Assembly (NCBI RefSeq): GCF_965363235.1
Contig: NC_134844.1
Coordinates: forward strand, 88,188,664 to 88,252,663
Reading direction: 5' to 3'
Source: Mytilus galloprovincialis
Lineage: Eukaryota > Mollusca > Bivalvia > Mytilida > Mytilidae
DNA length: 64,000 nt
Shown: positions 25,101 through 40,100 of the stretch, piece after piece
Position numbering within the stretch: the first letter of the stretch is position 1
Layout: each line of letters begins with the position of its first letter
Translations under genes and position numbers: made by a program
Notes under the pieces: generated by a model
Databases searched by the model: none
Told to the model about the DNA's origin: nothing
What the model saw: only the letters and a program-made list of their open reading frames with translations

Positions 25101-28100
25101 TACAAGAGTAAAATGCTTAATTAAATACTAGGCAACATTGTTAGGCAAATATATTAATTCTTCGACGAACATTGAAGATGTGGATAAGTATTTCAAATAT
25201 ATTGCTCATGACCTCTATCACTACCAATACTCACAAGAGAGCCTATTTTAAATAAGACCGACGCAACAACAACTTTTGACCTGCAACGAAAGGTAGTTAG
25301 AATTATCATAATGATCTCTCGGACCTCACTCAATTAGACTGTTTGTCGACATTTTCTGACAATACTTCATATTGTAAAGGATATTGGTAATTTTGGGGTT
25401 TAGCTGAAGCCCGCCTCCGGGTGCGAGATTTTCTCGCTGTGTTGAAGACCCATTGGTGGCCTTCGCCTGTTTTCTGCTCTTTGGTCACTTTGTTGTCTCT
25501 TTGACATATTCTCCATTTTCATTCTCAATTTTTTTCGGTTTTTATTTCAACGGTAGTCGGTTGAAGAGAACTATTCTGTTGAAACAAGTATCGAATTTAC
25601 AGAAATGTTCGTTGTTAAGAAAACTGATATAATATTTCAAGCAATATACAAAATGTATGTAAAAACAAATGATCAACAAAACAACCAATATGTCAAGTTT
25701 CTTCAACGCAAGAGAACTAAGTATTCTCAAAATCATTTTAAAATAAAACATTACTACTAATGTTAAAATGAATTGATAAAATACCATTTAGGGGGAATAT
25801 TAGTTAAGAGGGTGTCCATGGAAAAACCAGGCAGTGGATGGCACATGACATATTTTGTTTTCAAAATTTTTTCATCTATTTCATATCACAAATTCATTCT
25901 TTCTCAAAGTTAAATTTTGTTTTTTATTAACTGCAACAAATTAAGAGAAAAAAAATACATAGAAAGCACTGAAAATTCATTGAAAAGGGGAGATAACTCT
26001 TCATTTTGTACAAAATTTTGTTGCATTGTTAGTGAACTTTAAAATCATTTTCTGAGCCATCCACTGTTGATTCAAAAATATCTTTGACATATATATCCTT
26101 TGTGTGATATAAACATCGCATTGGAACCAAAAATTCAGTGGGAAAAAAATTATGTTGCGCCACCCATATCATAGGATTTGCCTGATATTTACTTGGACAG
26201 CCTCTTAAATAGTATGCTAATGACCTAATACCATATAAATGGGGTCAGTAAATTCCATATGGGGTCCCTAGCATACTATGTATTGAATTTGTCTTACCGG
26301 CTATCTTAACATGTGGTATTTAGACTAGTGGCCTATCAAAATGATCAAGTCTTCAATATTAAGAACCTACTTCCATGGATCTATACAAAAACAAATGTCA
26401 ATAATAACAGCTTGTTAGCTTTTAATGTGTTTAATGAATTTATTTCAATCGTTCATCATCAATTTCTTCGTCTGTTGAAACCTTTCAATTTTTTCCTTAA
26501 CACCGTGTTGTTTTTACAAAAGGACGTAACACCACTACTAACCATGTATTGAAATAAACCACACCTATTAACCCAATATGAAATATACACGGTCTCCACG
26601 CGGTCGTTTTTAACCAGTTATATTTTTATAAATGTATAGGAGGTAAGATAAAATGCTATATTCACCTGTTCCAATTTTCCTTTATAAAGATGATCAGACT
26701 TCGAAATATTCCATGCTTCAAACTTAACATAAGATAGTACTTATTCTCTGAAATACTTGGTTTCTTTTCTTTATAGTCAAGTTTACGAAAAGTGTATTCA
26801 GCTGCAACTATTGTAACTATCTGTAATAAATCATACAATATATAAACACAAAAGGCAGAACAATAAGCGTTAGAGTAATCTTTCTTTTAACATAAACCTT
26901 CTAATTACATGTTTTCTTGAATTAGTAAATATTTACTAATTCAAGAAAACATGTAAATAGTAGGTTTATGTATAATTTCAATAATTTAAAAAAACTCGCA
27001 TCTCCAAACATCTCTTACGATTACGATCCTTTTTAACATATTGCACACCTTCTATTTTTCTTGACATTTTTTAAAATTAGTTTTCTTTACCAATCCAGTG
27101 ACTAATGAGGCATGCGGTTGTCTGTCCGTTTGTAAATAATAAAGTCACTTGAATCGGCTGTTGAATCTTTCATTGATTTATGAGTATGTTGGTTATTGTT
27201 CAATATAGGAAACAGTTGTTTACCAGTTTTCAGTTAAAGTTGATCACAAATTGAGATCAATAATACTCCTCAAATCAATTTTTGTTGTTGGGTGGGTTTT
27301 GCTCAATTATTGAAACGATTTGTGGACAGTTGTTTATCTTTTCGTTATTTCTACTTGGCCATAGTATTATTTGTTTTTCTTTATTTATGGTTTCTCTGTC
27401 CTTTTGCATATCAGATGTTGCTATGATTTTAATAAAAAATCAAGGAATTTATATATTTAGTAACCTGGAAAAAGTTCAAACACACCCTATGAAAAAAACA
27501 GGATGATTACAAAATATCAAGTGAAAGTTGAATATTTAGAATCAGACAGCCACAAGTTTTTTGTTTTTTCCTTTCTTATTCCTCTGGTTTTAGTGATGTT
27601 CGTGTTGTTTAGTCTTTGATATTGTAGGTTCTGTTTTTTATACTGCTGATTATCGTTTCATCGTTAAATGTTGGTTTTTTTTTGTCATGAGTTTGTTTTC
27701 CATTAATGAGTCTGGTATGTTTCGCCTCACTTTTATCTGTTTAAATCCATTAGCGTGTATTAGTATTTTCAATAAAAACTATTCATAGTACAATTTCAAA
27801 TGATTACTGGGACATTGTATGTGCAAATAGGATAAAAAGTTGTAAAAGATATTTTAAAACTGTATCGCCGACATAAATAATTCAACAAAGTCGCTTTAAT
27901 GTTTTAAGCGCTCAGTGTTATAATGTATTGATGAATACCTGACATACTATACACGTCATAGATATACCGATGTATATCTCTAAGTAAGTGTCTAATTTCT
28001 GGACATACACACTACCACAGTGATATATTTCTGGATAACTATTTTGGCATCCAAGCTACAAATATGAATAATGCACAAGGTCATGCTTTTCTCAGAATAT

Positions 28101-31100
28101 TAATGATATATTCACTTTTAATTCGTTTGGTGTGTACTGATCGGTGTGTTGTCGGGATGTTTATTTAGCTTGAATCGATCATCCAAACCCGATATTGTTT
28201 TTTATTGTTAACGTATGAATCAATTTCTTAACAATCGACTACTTTCTATAAGTATATAACTAAATATATATGTTAATGTATTTCTTATATTTAAAAAACT
28301 GTCTTTCACTTGGATATTTTGGATATTATATGTAATATATTTTATTTTGACTTTAGTATATGAAATATGAGCTTTGAAAAATTGAATTTAAAATCATAAA
28401 TTTAGTATTAATTACGAACCTGTATTTGTTTAAAAAATAAGTGATATTCCCCGTTTGCAATTCTACGTTCATTAATTATTAAGCAACTAAGGTTCATACT
28501 ATCTCATGCAAAGTTTGCCTGAGATGATTTTTACTATTCCATTTTGGTCCTGTCTGATCATATAGCTTCGAACGTTTCACGGTTATTATTCCGATTAGAT
28601 CACAATAATGAGATGTAATCAGATGGGCAATGATTCAGAGTTGTAAAGACGTGGATGTAGGTATGTATAGGTCATCGTACGGCATTCAACGACAAGAAAC
28701 AAATAATTACATGAGTCAGCTGTTACAGGTCCCGGCATGAAAAATAACAAAACAATTCGAACAAAAAAAGGTACGTTTTATCTTATAACAATAAAATTAG
28801 TAAAATCACATATGACAGATGAGGAATATATGACTACTTGTATGTTCTTATTTTAAGATCTAAGATCAGGTAGACACGGCTCCCCATGAGTTGTCGTATC
28901 AGTCAGTCAAATTGTCTTAACAATTCTGCTTAATATGAATAAAGGTTTTGTAGGATTTCTTCTCCGTGAATAAACAAATAGATTCAGTGTATTTACAGTT
29001 TGGGCTGACAAAGTTTGATTGGGCTTTACAAATTTATCTCCCTTTGACAATTTTAGAACCTGTAATAGGCTGTATTTCAATTTTGATTTATCAATATTGT
29101 GGTTGATGCTCTGATTAAATTCCAATTACTGGTCGTTCTCAGAAGTAAATTGGCCTCTACATGAAAATTGCTAATTTATAAATAAGAAATACATATCATA
29201 CAGTGTGTACATGCATGTAAAAGTTTTATATGTATTTGACTTGTAGTAAATAAAGGTTAATGAATTTTACAGCAATGATGGATGATATTTTTTTGTATTT
29301 ATTCAAACAAGGTTAATGTATTCTAATAACCGTTCAATACTAAGTACCGACAAATTTTCAGTTCAATTTAAATATATGTATTGATAGGACCATACTGTGA
29401 AAAAGGACAGATCATATAAAATATAGTCACTTATTTATCACATTGTACTAAGGACAAAAAGGTCACAATTAATTAGTTCACAAGTGTTTGAATATCTTAA
29501 GGATCTACTTAGGTCAGGTTTAGAAGTACAAAAAGAAGCAATTGTTTAAGGCTAAAACGAAAAATTTACAAATCAAATCAGATTTTTTTTTTTATTGTTT
29601 TGGTTTAGATATTCCTGTGCATTCGCAGTCTTCACAAAAGGTGGAAATTTGTGCCTGATATATGTTCAGGCAAATGTAAAATTTTGCCTTGCTGCTGAGC
29701 TTTGAACATTGTTTTTTAGATTGATGATGTGCTTTAATTTACAGAATCCAGAATAATGGGCCATTATAATCTACAGAAAATGGACCCGAATAATAAAGAA
29801 CACAGACAAATATGACAAAACAAAAGAAGAAAAAAATGAATGAAGACATAAATTTTATAATTTTTTCGGAACAAAATGGGAATGAACGCTAAACAAATAC
29901 TTGTGACAAAGGATCCAGTCTTTGTCAATAAGAACATCATTGATGGAAGATACATTGGAAAAAGACCACCAAACTTTTTTATCTTAGCCATTGTTATTAC
30001 TGTGTTAAATCCGCTATTGGGACCAAAAGCTATTTTGTTCTCCTGTAAGTATTTAATCACTTTTTGATGCAGCAGCTCACAATAATACCAGGTACAATGT
30101 ACATAAACTCGTCCAAGATAACAGAATTAAACAAGGGTTTCGTGACTTTCGTCTACAAAAGACTGTGAAGCTCGATTCAAAACAGTTGAAAAGGCCAATT
30201 AAAGTTGTATATATATTTTTATTATCTTTAGGGGCACCACTTTGATCCCTGCCACCTTTTCCTGAATCTTACGCTATTGTTCAAATAATTACACATGTAC
30301 AGTTTCACTAGTACATACTTTTTCTATGTATTACATGTAAGTACATGTTACTTTTTGCATGAATAACTACAAGGAAAATATTTTCATTGTATTGTAATTG
30401 AGATATTTAAACAAAAAGTGCCACTGGCTTTTTTAGATTAAAATATGGTGTCTCAAATTTTAGAATATAGCAAAGTGCTCTCGACCAATAAAATTGTAGG
30501 ATTTGATGTCTCTTAATTGTGAAGATTAATGTAATCATGTTCTTAGTCAGGGATTATCCTATTATTTGGGTCTATTTACAGTTTAAAACAAAGAGATTCT
30601 ATAAATGAGTTAAAACTGCCCCATCAAAGCACATTTATCAGATCGAAAGGATTATCACATTAATTGAAACTGACAACTTGAATTGTAAACAAACAAACAA
30701 ATCAAAATAAATTGAAGTTTACTGGTGCAGTAAAATTTGTACCTAGTTTAATGTGATTATGAAAATATTAATAACTTTAAATTACAACAAAAAAAAACAA
30801 TATCAAAGCAAAAGAAAAAGAAAATAAGTTGTACAATAAAAAATAACCTAAATCTCTAACTTTCCAAAACTTTAATTACTGAACCAGCGGTTGAGAAGAA
30901 TAGTTATTTTTGATAAATATAAGAAGATGTGATATATATGAGTGCCAATGAGACAACTCCCATCCAATTCACAATTAGTAAAAAGTAAACCATTATAGGT
31001 CAAAGTACGGCCTTCAACGCGAAGGCTTGGCTCACACCGAACAGCAAGATATAAAGGGTCCCAACAATGACTAGTGTAAAACCATTTAAACAGGAAAACC

Positions 31101-34100
31101 AACGGTCTAGTCATATAAAATCTTGTGTTTTGAATTTCAAGCAATTTGATTGTACAAGGACTTGATATATTTACTTAAGTTGGAAAAAAGAATGTCGCAT
31201 AAAATGATGATCATATTGCGGTCAATTTATAAACTTCAAAGAATTTGATCCCTTTCATTATGAGAACTGATAATGTCTGCAGGGAATGTGCCACCTTAAC
31301 CTATGTTTTGACACAGCTTTACTTTGACTTAGAAATATTTATTTACAAAAACACAAAAACCTGTAATTTTATTATTGATCTATTGATTTCTAATGTCTAC
31401 TGCTAACGACTTTATCTATGAACTTGATGAACCATTGTTATATATTTAGATATGTATATATATCTTATATGTGTAATTCAGTTACATTTATATGTTTATA
31501 CGGAATTGTACAAATGTACAAATGTACAAATGGTATTAAATATCGTTAACGTAAGACGTGTTTTTGTTCATGAGCTAGACCCAACCCAAAACTAAAGTTT
31601 AAAGACGAAGCCCATATCGTCACACCATGCATACATCTTTATTGTTTTCTAAATTAACATAGCTTTAGTTTTGACATGAAATAGAAACAAAAAAAATATG
31701 TGGAACACCCACTTGTACTAAACTCCATACGCCGATTTATGGTCAATATATTTTGTCAACTTATCATGCAAAAAGGTTGACATCTCAATATACATTGTTC
31801 TTACATGTACATGTACTAGAACCAGCAGCCACATTTCTATCATCTTTTCTTTCAGATGTCAATGGCCTTTTTAAATCGTCAATATAAAAAAGAAGATATG
31901 GTATGATTGCCAATGAGACAACTATCCACAAAAGACCAAAATGACACAGACATTAACATATATAGGTCACCGTACGGCCTTCAACAATGAGCAAAGCCCA
32001 TACCGCATAGTCAGCTATAAAAGGCCCCGATAAGACAATGCAAAACAATTCAAACGAGAAAACTAACGGCCTTATTTATGTAAAAAAATGAACGAAAAAC
32101 AAATATGTAACACATAAACAAACGACAACCACTGGCTCCTGACTTGGGACAGGCACATACATAAATAATGTGGCGGGGTTAAACATGTTAGCGGGATCCC
32201 AACCCTCCCCCTAACCTGGGACAGTGGTATAACAGTACAACATAAGAACGAACTATAAAAATCAGTTGAAAAAGGCTTAACTCATCAGATGGACAAAATT
32301 ATAAGTGGAATGTTTGTTTGATTGACATAGAAACTGGTTAGCTTCCAATTGAGGGACCACGCTGGGGTTTGTCAATGCTGCAATTGGTGGGGTTTGCTAC
32401 GTTTTTATATTAAACTCAAAATCTTGTAAATCTTTGTCACAAATTTGACTTATATGACTGCTATGATACCAGTGAGAATATTTACATTAAAAATAAACTA
32501 TCAATAGACCAATTAAAGACTCGCACTAAATTTCATAGTATATACCTTTTCATAGACTAACATTAACCTTAACTTTTATAATAACTGAATAACACATGTA
32601 CTGCACTGTGTAGCATGACATTTTATGTATAAAGGTTTAAACATTTTATTTAATGCTCAAATAAATGCTTGAATGTGTTTCCATACTTTCATACAGATTA
32701 ATGGACCAAAAATATAAACAATATAATAATGGAGTCATTATGAATTTAAAGATATGAAAAAAAAAATGGCAAAAATTGAGAATTGTGAAAAATTGCCGAA
32801 GGCTAAGAATGAACAAAACAAACAAATGAAGTTCCATTTACAATGTATACTCAATACCTAAAAATACACGCTGATCCCGCATGATTCTATTTTGAAAGAA
32901 GTCGAAAAACTTGTCACAAATGTAACACAAAAAAAAACTCTTTTAAAAGTTATATATACTATATAGTGTATCAAACATCTTTCAGTTTTATTTCTGTATC
33001 TTTACTGTTTACAAAACTTTTGAAATAATAAATCTTTTCTACCGCAGGAATAGATTACCTTAGCTGTATTTGACAAAACTTTTAGGAATTTTTGGTCTTC
33101 AATGCTCTTCAACTTCGTACTTTATTTGGCCTTTTCAACTTTTTTTTATTCCAGCGTCACTGATTAGTCTTTTGTAGACGAAACGCGCTTCCAGCGCAAA
33201 TACAAAATTTCAATCCTGGTACCTATGGCGAGTTTATTTACACTTTAAAAGGGAGTAGCCTTTCCCGCAAATTTGTTTATTTTATCAAAACACATGCTTT
33301 ATATTGTTTTAAACGACGTTACAGGTCAAGTTTGGGACATGCCTGTTTAGTATTTAATTATCTATTTGTACAATTCAAAATGATTTTGTGAATTCATATT
33401 TTGGGGAAAATAAGGCCTTAAACTTGTTAAAACCTATCCCGAATAGAAACAACAATATCTCACCTTTTTTAGAAAGTTTGGGAAGGTTTTTTCCCAGTAC
33501 GTGTATGATATGTAGTGTTTGATATAAGGAGTAGTGGCTTGGTACGCTAATGTGTAATTAGATAATGTGTCGTTGAGGTGAGTTTTCTGTAAAATAAAAA
33601 GACCTAATTTGTATTATAATTCAAAACAAAATGAATGCATCAACCATTCTATTCAGTTCTCTGTAAATATACTTGATCACCGGATCTAGAGAAATGTACC
33701 AATTTTATTTCCAAAAAGAAACTAACTTAATTTACATTTATTTTGGACAAGCATTTTGCAATCGATCAGATTTGAAAATACAATGAACAGAACAGCAGTT
33801 TCTATCTCAATAATTACAAACTAACGTCGGAAAAACGATATATAAAAATATATACGTTTTGCGAACGTACAAGTGCTGAATTCGAAATGAGTTCAAAAAA
33901 GGTGTTTCCAGGAAAAACGTAATGAAATCAAATTAAAATTATTTTCTAAAATACCCGATTTGTTATCAAATTATCATTCTTATTCTGTGTTTATGTCCTC
34001 CCTTTAAAATTTGTAACTTACCTTGTCGTATATGATAGAAAGATTCACTATATTTATCAAGTAGACCACTATCATAAAGGAACTCATCAAGACGTTCTGC

Positions 34101-37100
34101 AATAAATAAACAAATTGTTATATATACAATCCTATCCATTTGATGTTTGCACCTAATTTCTTAGAGGATTTTGTAATCATATGGACATTAATTCCCACAG
34201 AAGGTACATTTATTCTAAATTGAGTTGTTCATTCAAAACTTAGATAATAATTAATGTTAAGTATATAAGTTTATAGTATCTTATTTGTTTGATTAATATA
34301 AATACTTGGCGTTTTTGAATTATATATGATCATCGACACTTTCTAGCATTTTTATAGTTTATGAGCTCTTGTTGGCAATAGCTGCATGAGATAGCGATTG
34401 TATTCAATGTAAAATGTTGATTTATTTATCAGTTAAAATCTTCAGCTTTTGTCGGCCAAAAACATTTATACCATATATTCGGCATTTGTGCTATCAATAT
34501 GTTGTAAGAATGTTAAAAATAGAGTTAACTAGGTTTGAAATAGAAGCGTTTTTTATATAAATTGCTACATCTTATCTTACAAAAAACGTACAAAACCATC
34601 ACTTTTTAATTTTGCATGGATTGGAAATCTTCATATTTTGTAATTCAAATCTTGAGGTCATTGTAAAATCTAAACATATCATACATTTTTATAATTATGA
34701 TCTTAATTCCATCTTATTCATACATAGTTTTTATGTAAAGTTATACATAAGGTAAATCATTGGATAATGTAATAAGCAGGATACCAGTTGTACTTACAAC
34801 GGCCAGTATTTGCTTTTTCCTTCCAATAGCTCCCCATATTCCAAAAATACCAGAAACCAGCTCTAAGACAAATACTCCAATAAAAGAAAATACAACAGAT
34901 TTAACGGTTGTTCCTAATGGCATCCCAGCTAGTATCTCAATGTCGATAATTTTGATGACGTCTTCGTTTAAAATGTCGTTGTTAACCTTCATTAATATCA
35001 ACATCATTATGAAACCAAAGGTAAATGTCTGTAATAAAGAAATTCCAATTTTTTTCTTTGAGTCGTGTAAACTTTCCCCCCTTCATCATTCTCTCTTACA
35101 CCACACACCATTCCCCTTTTTCACTATAAACTATTCCCCATTGCACCATACACATTTTAATCATACCTGATAGTGCACCTTTAGAACACGTACACCTTTC
35201 CCTAACACACGATATACCATTCCCTATTTTATCATTAGTCATTTCCTACTGCACAATACACAATAAGTTCCTCATTATCCTATTACAATCAATCTGAAAC
35301 GGTCATTTATATCTGAACAGATCTTAAAAGACTTAACAATAAATGGGAAGCAACTGTGTTTATCGTCTTGCCGACTTGTTCCTTTATTCATATGAGGGTA
35401 ATTTCATTTATATACCTATATGGAGTTATTTTCTTTCAGAACGACAGGTCATTCTTTTTCAGAATCAACCCGGACGATGTTTCAATGAAATATGCTCAAA
35501 AGCATACAATAAAAAAATTTATTCGTCTGATAGTTTTTTTCTGCCGATTTGGAAATTTATATTTTAAAGTTCAATCGTTAAAAGATGTAAAAGAAACCTT
35601 CATTGCCCGCATTTTAATTTTAGAAACAAATAACGTAAAGTTTTGTTAATTTATCGCTACAATAAAGAAACATTATCATATATATATGTGAGATGAATTT
35701 TAATATAGAATTTCATAAATAAAAAGCCAGATTTAACATATTCGTGTGTTAGATTTTGAAAATCTTATTGAGTCACACTGAATAGGTTGGTTGATTTCTG
35801 GTTGCTTGCTTAACGTCCAGTGGCAAATATTTCATGCATGTTCAGGACGATAAACGCTGAATAGGAAATCATACTGTTACCTACATGTATTTATATTCGT
35901 CTTTGTGTCAGTTCTTAACTTTTTTAAATTTATGTATACCTTTTACTCTATCAAATGATCAACTAATAAGATAAATTAATCTTATATACTATTGAATAAT
36001 ATTAACGTAACTCAGAAAAGGGTCGGGTGCGGAGGATATATAATTATATCTTGATTATTTGTAAATAAAATGTAGTGCTATTCAAAAGATAATCTTTCTG
36101 AATTTTTCGTTCGATTCAATTAAAATGGTTAAAAAAATAACCACTTTTCCGCGATAGAAATGACATTACAAATAGAATACATACCCCTCGCCCTTTTCCA
36201 TAAGCTAAGTGGTACAATAAAATTACTTACAATGTGTCTTGTATTTGTCATACACTGTTATCGGATGGTAACAATACATTTGTGTCTTACTTCATGTAGT
36301 TACAGTAATATTTTTATTGTGTATGGATAATATTTTTTGAAAGGTTTATATCTAGATTAATTAGTGAGTTTTATTTCACATTCTAAATGAGCCGTAGGGC
36401 GTATTAAAACCTGAACGTATTAGAAAGGAATATCCCACTTTAGTGTTGTCGGTAAAATAGGATACTAAATTTGGCAAATTTTTATAACAAATAATATTTT
36501 TTTGACGGTATATAAGTCAGATAATGCATATTTTAAGGATTTTCTTGTCGTAGAACACACCTCGGGGTGTCAGGATTGCTCAAAGAAAGACCTCCCTCCG
36601 GTCGGTCTTTCATTTGATCAATACTGACACCCCTCGGTGTGTTCTACGACATGAAAAACCTTAAAATATGCATTATCTATAACATATATGCTTCTTAGGA
36701 AGAATAAAAAAGTTAATTAATTATACGCATCTACCAAATTGAACTTGAAGGAAACAATAGATGGATTTTTCGGTCTCATATCTTAATTTTTATCTAGAAA
36801 TTGATATTGAGGATCGGTTGAGATCAAAACTTTACGAAAAAAGTTATGATTTCAGCTTTCTAAGATCACCTTGGTATCTGTCTACTCTCTAGTTAAATAA
36901 TTTTCCGTCGTTCAGTCAATAATGAGATTTATCCACTGCGGTAAATACAATAGTGATCAGACAATTCGCTTGCACTTACCTAAGATCTGTTCAGTCTATA
37001 ATCATATTGTTCAGTACTTGTTATTTACTTGTTCATTTCAATAGCATACTAAATTACCTCATCAACCAAATTTTGTACAACAATTGTTCGAATTGAAACA

Positions 37101-40100
37101 TTGCAAAACAAAAACGTTGCTCGTTTTGTAATACTTTATTTGTAAATACTTTATTGGTTCCTCAAATTCCTTCTGAGTCGGTGCTTTTAAAAAAATAAAT
37201 CTACACATAGAAGTATTATTAAGTAAAATAAATTTAACCTGTACTGAGTCAGGTACTCCAGTGATTTTATTACTTTCGTGTATTCTTTCGGAAATATGGG
37301 TCCTGAAGCTCTTCAACTACGTTCTTTAGTTGGTCTTTTTTAACTTAACTTCTATGAGTCGTTTGAAGACTAAACGAGCGTCTGGCGTACAACATTTGTA
37401 TCCTGGAATCTATAATGAGTGTATGTTTAAGCCAGATACTTTATTCGCCTTAACCATTGCAGAACGTATACCAGACCCGACCTTTTCGCGTCACATTCGT
37501 CCGAAATATAAAAAAAATTATAGAAACAAATAAATTAAAGTTGATGTAAACTAGATAAGGTTGTGGATTGAGATTGGGATCAATTGATATACGCATTTAA
37601 ATATATATATTATATATATACAAGCAAACAGGATTTAAGTTAATTATTCTGACGACATTGTACTTGATTTCAGATAACGACTTTAATTCTAAAGAGATAT
37701 AATTTTAATGTTTTAAAAACGATTTGTCGTGGTTTAAATTTAGAATTTGATTCACAAACATCCGTGTTTTATTTTTGATATATTCATAGTTAACAACAAG
37801 AAAGGGACAAAAGATATGACTCAAGTTCTGAAATAGCGAGGTCGTTTCCATCCGTGTTCTTTTTAAATATTATATGCAACAATATACAATCACATCTTGT
37901 TTAATTTATACTTTGAAATGCTTGAAATTGATAATCAGAATTATTTCACATGTTACATTGTAATTTCGTCTACTTATTTCTTAAAACAAGTGGGAAACGA
38001 TCCGGGTATTTCGACAGGGTAAGTATCGTCTGAAAAAAATAAAACAACAAAAATATCGAACTCTTGGAAAATATACCTAATTGATGGAATAGGTAAACAT
38101 AACATAAAGTTCGAATAAAATAATACCGGTATTTCATATTAGAGTTAAAGGATTTTTACCGTAGATAAGGAAAAAAACATTTTTTTCTCGCTGCGTTGAA
38201 GACCCATTGGTGGCCTTCGGCTGTTGTCTGCTCTTTGGTCGGGTTGTTGTCTCTTTAACATATTCCCCATTTCCATTCTCAATTTTATTTTAAATGTAAT
38301 GTAATTGATCTAGTATGCTTAGATCAATTTCCTACAATCTTAACACTGTCGTTGTAATTGGTTCATCTAGACTTGCTTTTGATTTCGAAAATTTTCTAGA
38401 GTTATAAGTTTCTAACCGTCCTATTTGAAGCAATATGTGTACTCCTATGGTTATCATCATGCGTGTTTTTCTATAGAGCCTTTTCATTTGTTCTTAATAA
38501 ATTACTTCAGAACATCCCGTTCTATGCACCAATTGCAAAATGCACAATATGCAATTTCCTCATCTTGGTACAGCTTATTATTGGATTATTTCAGCTCTTC
38601 AATATTTGTTTTAGGTTTCGTATTTGGTTTTAGTGTTCAGCATTACTAAAGAAACATTAATGTCGTATGTAGTATGATTCTATTTTTTTTTTTACAAAGA
38701 TCTGAGGAATCTTGTCATATAGAACTGGTCCATAGTTTTTATTATGTAAATTTTGAGTTGATGTTGCCAATACAAATTCAAAATTACCACCACCTTTGAA
38801 CAAATGTAAGCATAAAACATGTGAAATACATACACATGGCATCTTCTGAGAAACTGTTTTATACATGTAAACGATATCTTGCACTAATTATACTTTGCTG
38901 GTCCTATATTTATTTGCGCTTTTTGTTGCCAATCAAAGCGATATGACCACCGCAGTGGGACAAAACAAAACTATACGAGAAAAAAAATTAATGAGTACAA
39001 ACAATTTCTTTGCCCCTTTCTCACCAAACTATTACTTAAAACCAAATCATTTACAAATGCTCATAGGATGTTCCCATACTTATTTTTTTTATATATCGTA
39101 CTATCCGAAAACAAAGATTGACACATCTATTGAACATAGTTTTACGTAGAATCATGTTGTAAATCCTCACAAATAGCTTCTCCACCAAAATTATGCCTAG
39201 TTTTTGCTAGTTATCTGACATCCAATATGACTGTCCCCAGAGTTTAACATAGAATCCAATGAGAAAGACAGTAAAAATTATAAAAATATATTAGTGGCAC
39301 TACCATGCGTGCATTCAGTGGCACTAACACGAATCAAACAAAACTATTCTCACTGATCTGTTTTCACACTTCAAACTATATATTATTTCAAAAACACTAC
39401 AACCAAATCGATGGTCTCAAAGTAGCTTGCTCGCTTTCAGTGCGGAAGGTTTTTTTTTTATTGCTGCTTATCCAGTTATTACGTGATATTTAAAAATAAG
39501 ATCAAAGATTGGATGGCTCGGAATCAGAATAATGTGACCAGATAGGGTGTCATATATACCTGTGTTTCATTGTGAATTGCGTTAAAAAGCCGGTCCAGAT
39601 TGTTAGCATAGTAAACACCAGAGTCAATTATAGTCTCTAAAAAAGCAGAGCTGTAATGTAACATAACCCTAATTTTAATTTTTCTGTTTTTGGTATTTCT
39701 ATCTACAAACGCATTTTTTTTTAAACGATTTAAGTTATAATATTAATGGAATTTGTTCTAAACTACCAGATGCGCATTTCGACAATAAACGACTCTTTAG
39801 TGATGCTCGAGGCCAAAATATTTGACACTCCAAAACGTATTTAAAAATTTTAATTGCTGAGTAAATCACAAAGAATAAAATTATAGCCAAAGCCGGGTCA
39901 GAAACCTGACCTTTTCCATTGGAAGATATATTCCTCGATTGAGGATAATTTCTTCAATTCTGTCAGCAAATGTCCATAACACAGTATCCGTATTGTCATG
40001 CCAGTACCGAAGTACTGGCTACTGGGATGGTGATATTCTCGGGGACTTATACCCCACTATCAGAGTTATCAACCCAGTGATACGTACATTATTGTAGCAG

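Larger units (their letters stand above)
35471..39744. other. Intron 1 of gene A: mostly unassigned
   Basis: Apart from the hairpin at 36.5 kb, R4 at 37.3 kb and R7 at 38.2 kb, no gene or repeat was recognised. A 75-bp open stretch with splice-like borders (39560-39634) is discussed under rejected items. Confidence 0.45.

Noticed and set aside
35050-35300. Pyrimidine-rich stretch with repeated cattcccc/caccatac motifs
   Set aside because: Looks like a decayed low-complexity tract; period is irregular and no function is suggested.
39560-39634. 75-bp open stretch with acceptor- and donor-like borders between gene A exons 1 and 2 (reads TIIDSGVYYANNLDRL...)
   Set aside because: It keeps the frame only with the second of two adjacent AG acceptors, and would place a polar, N-glycosylated stretch in the middle of helix 1. 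No equivalent exon exists in the other modules. Could be a rare alternative exon.
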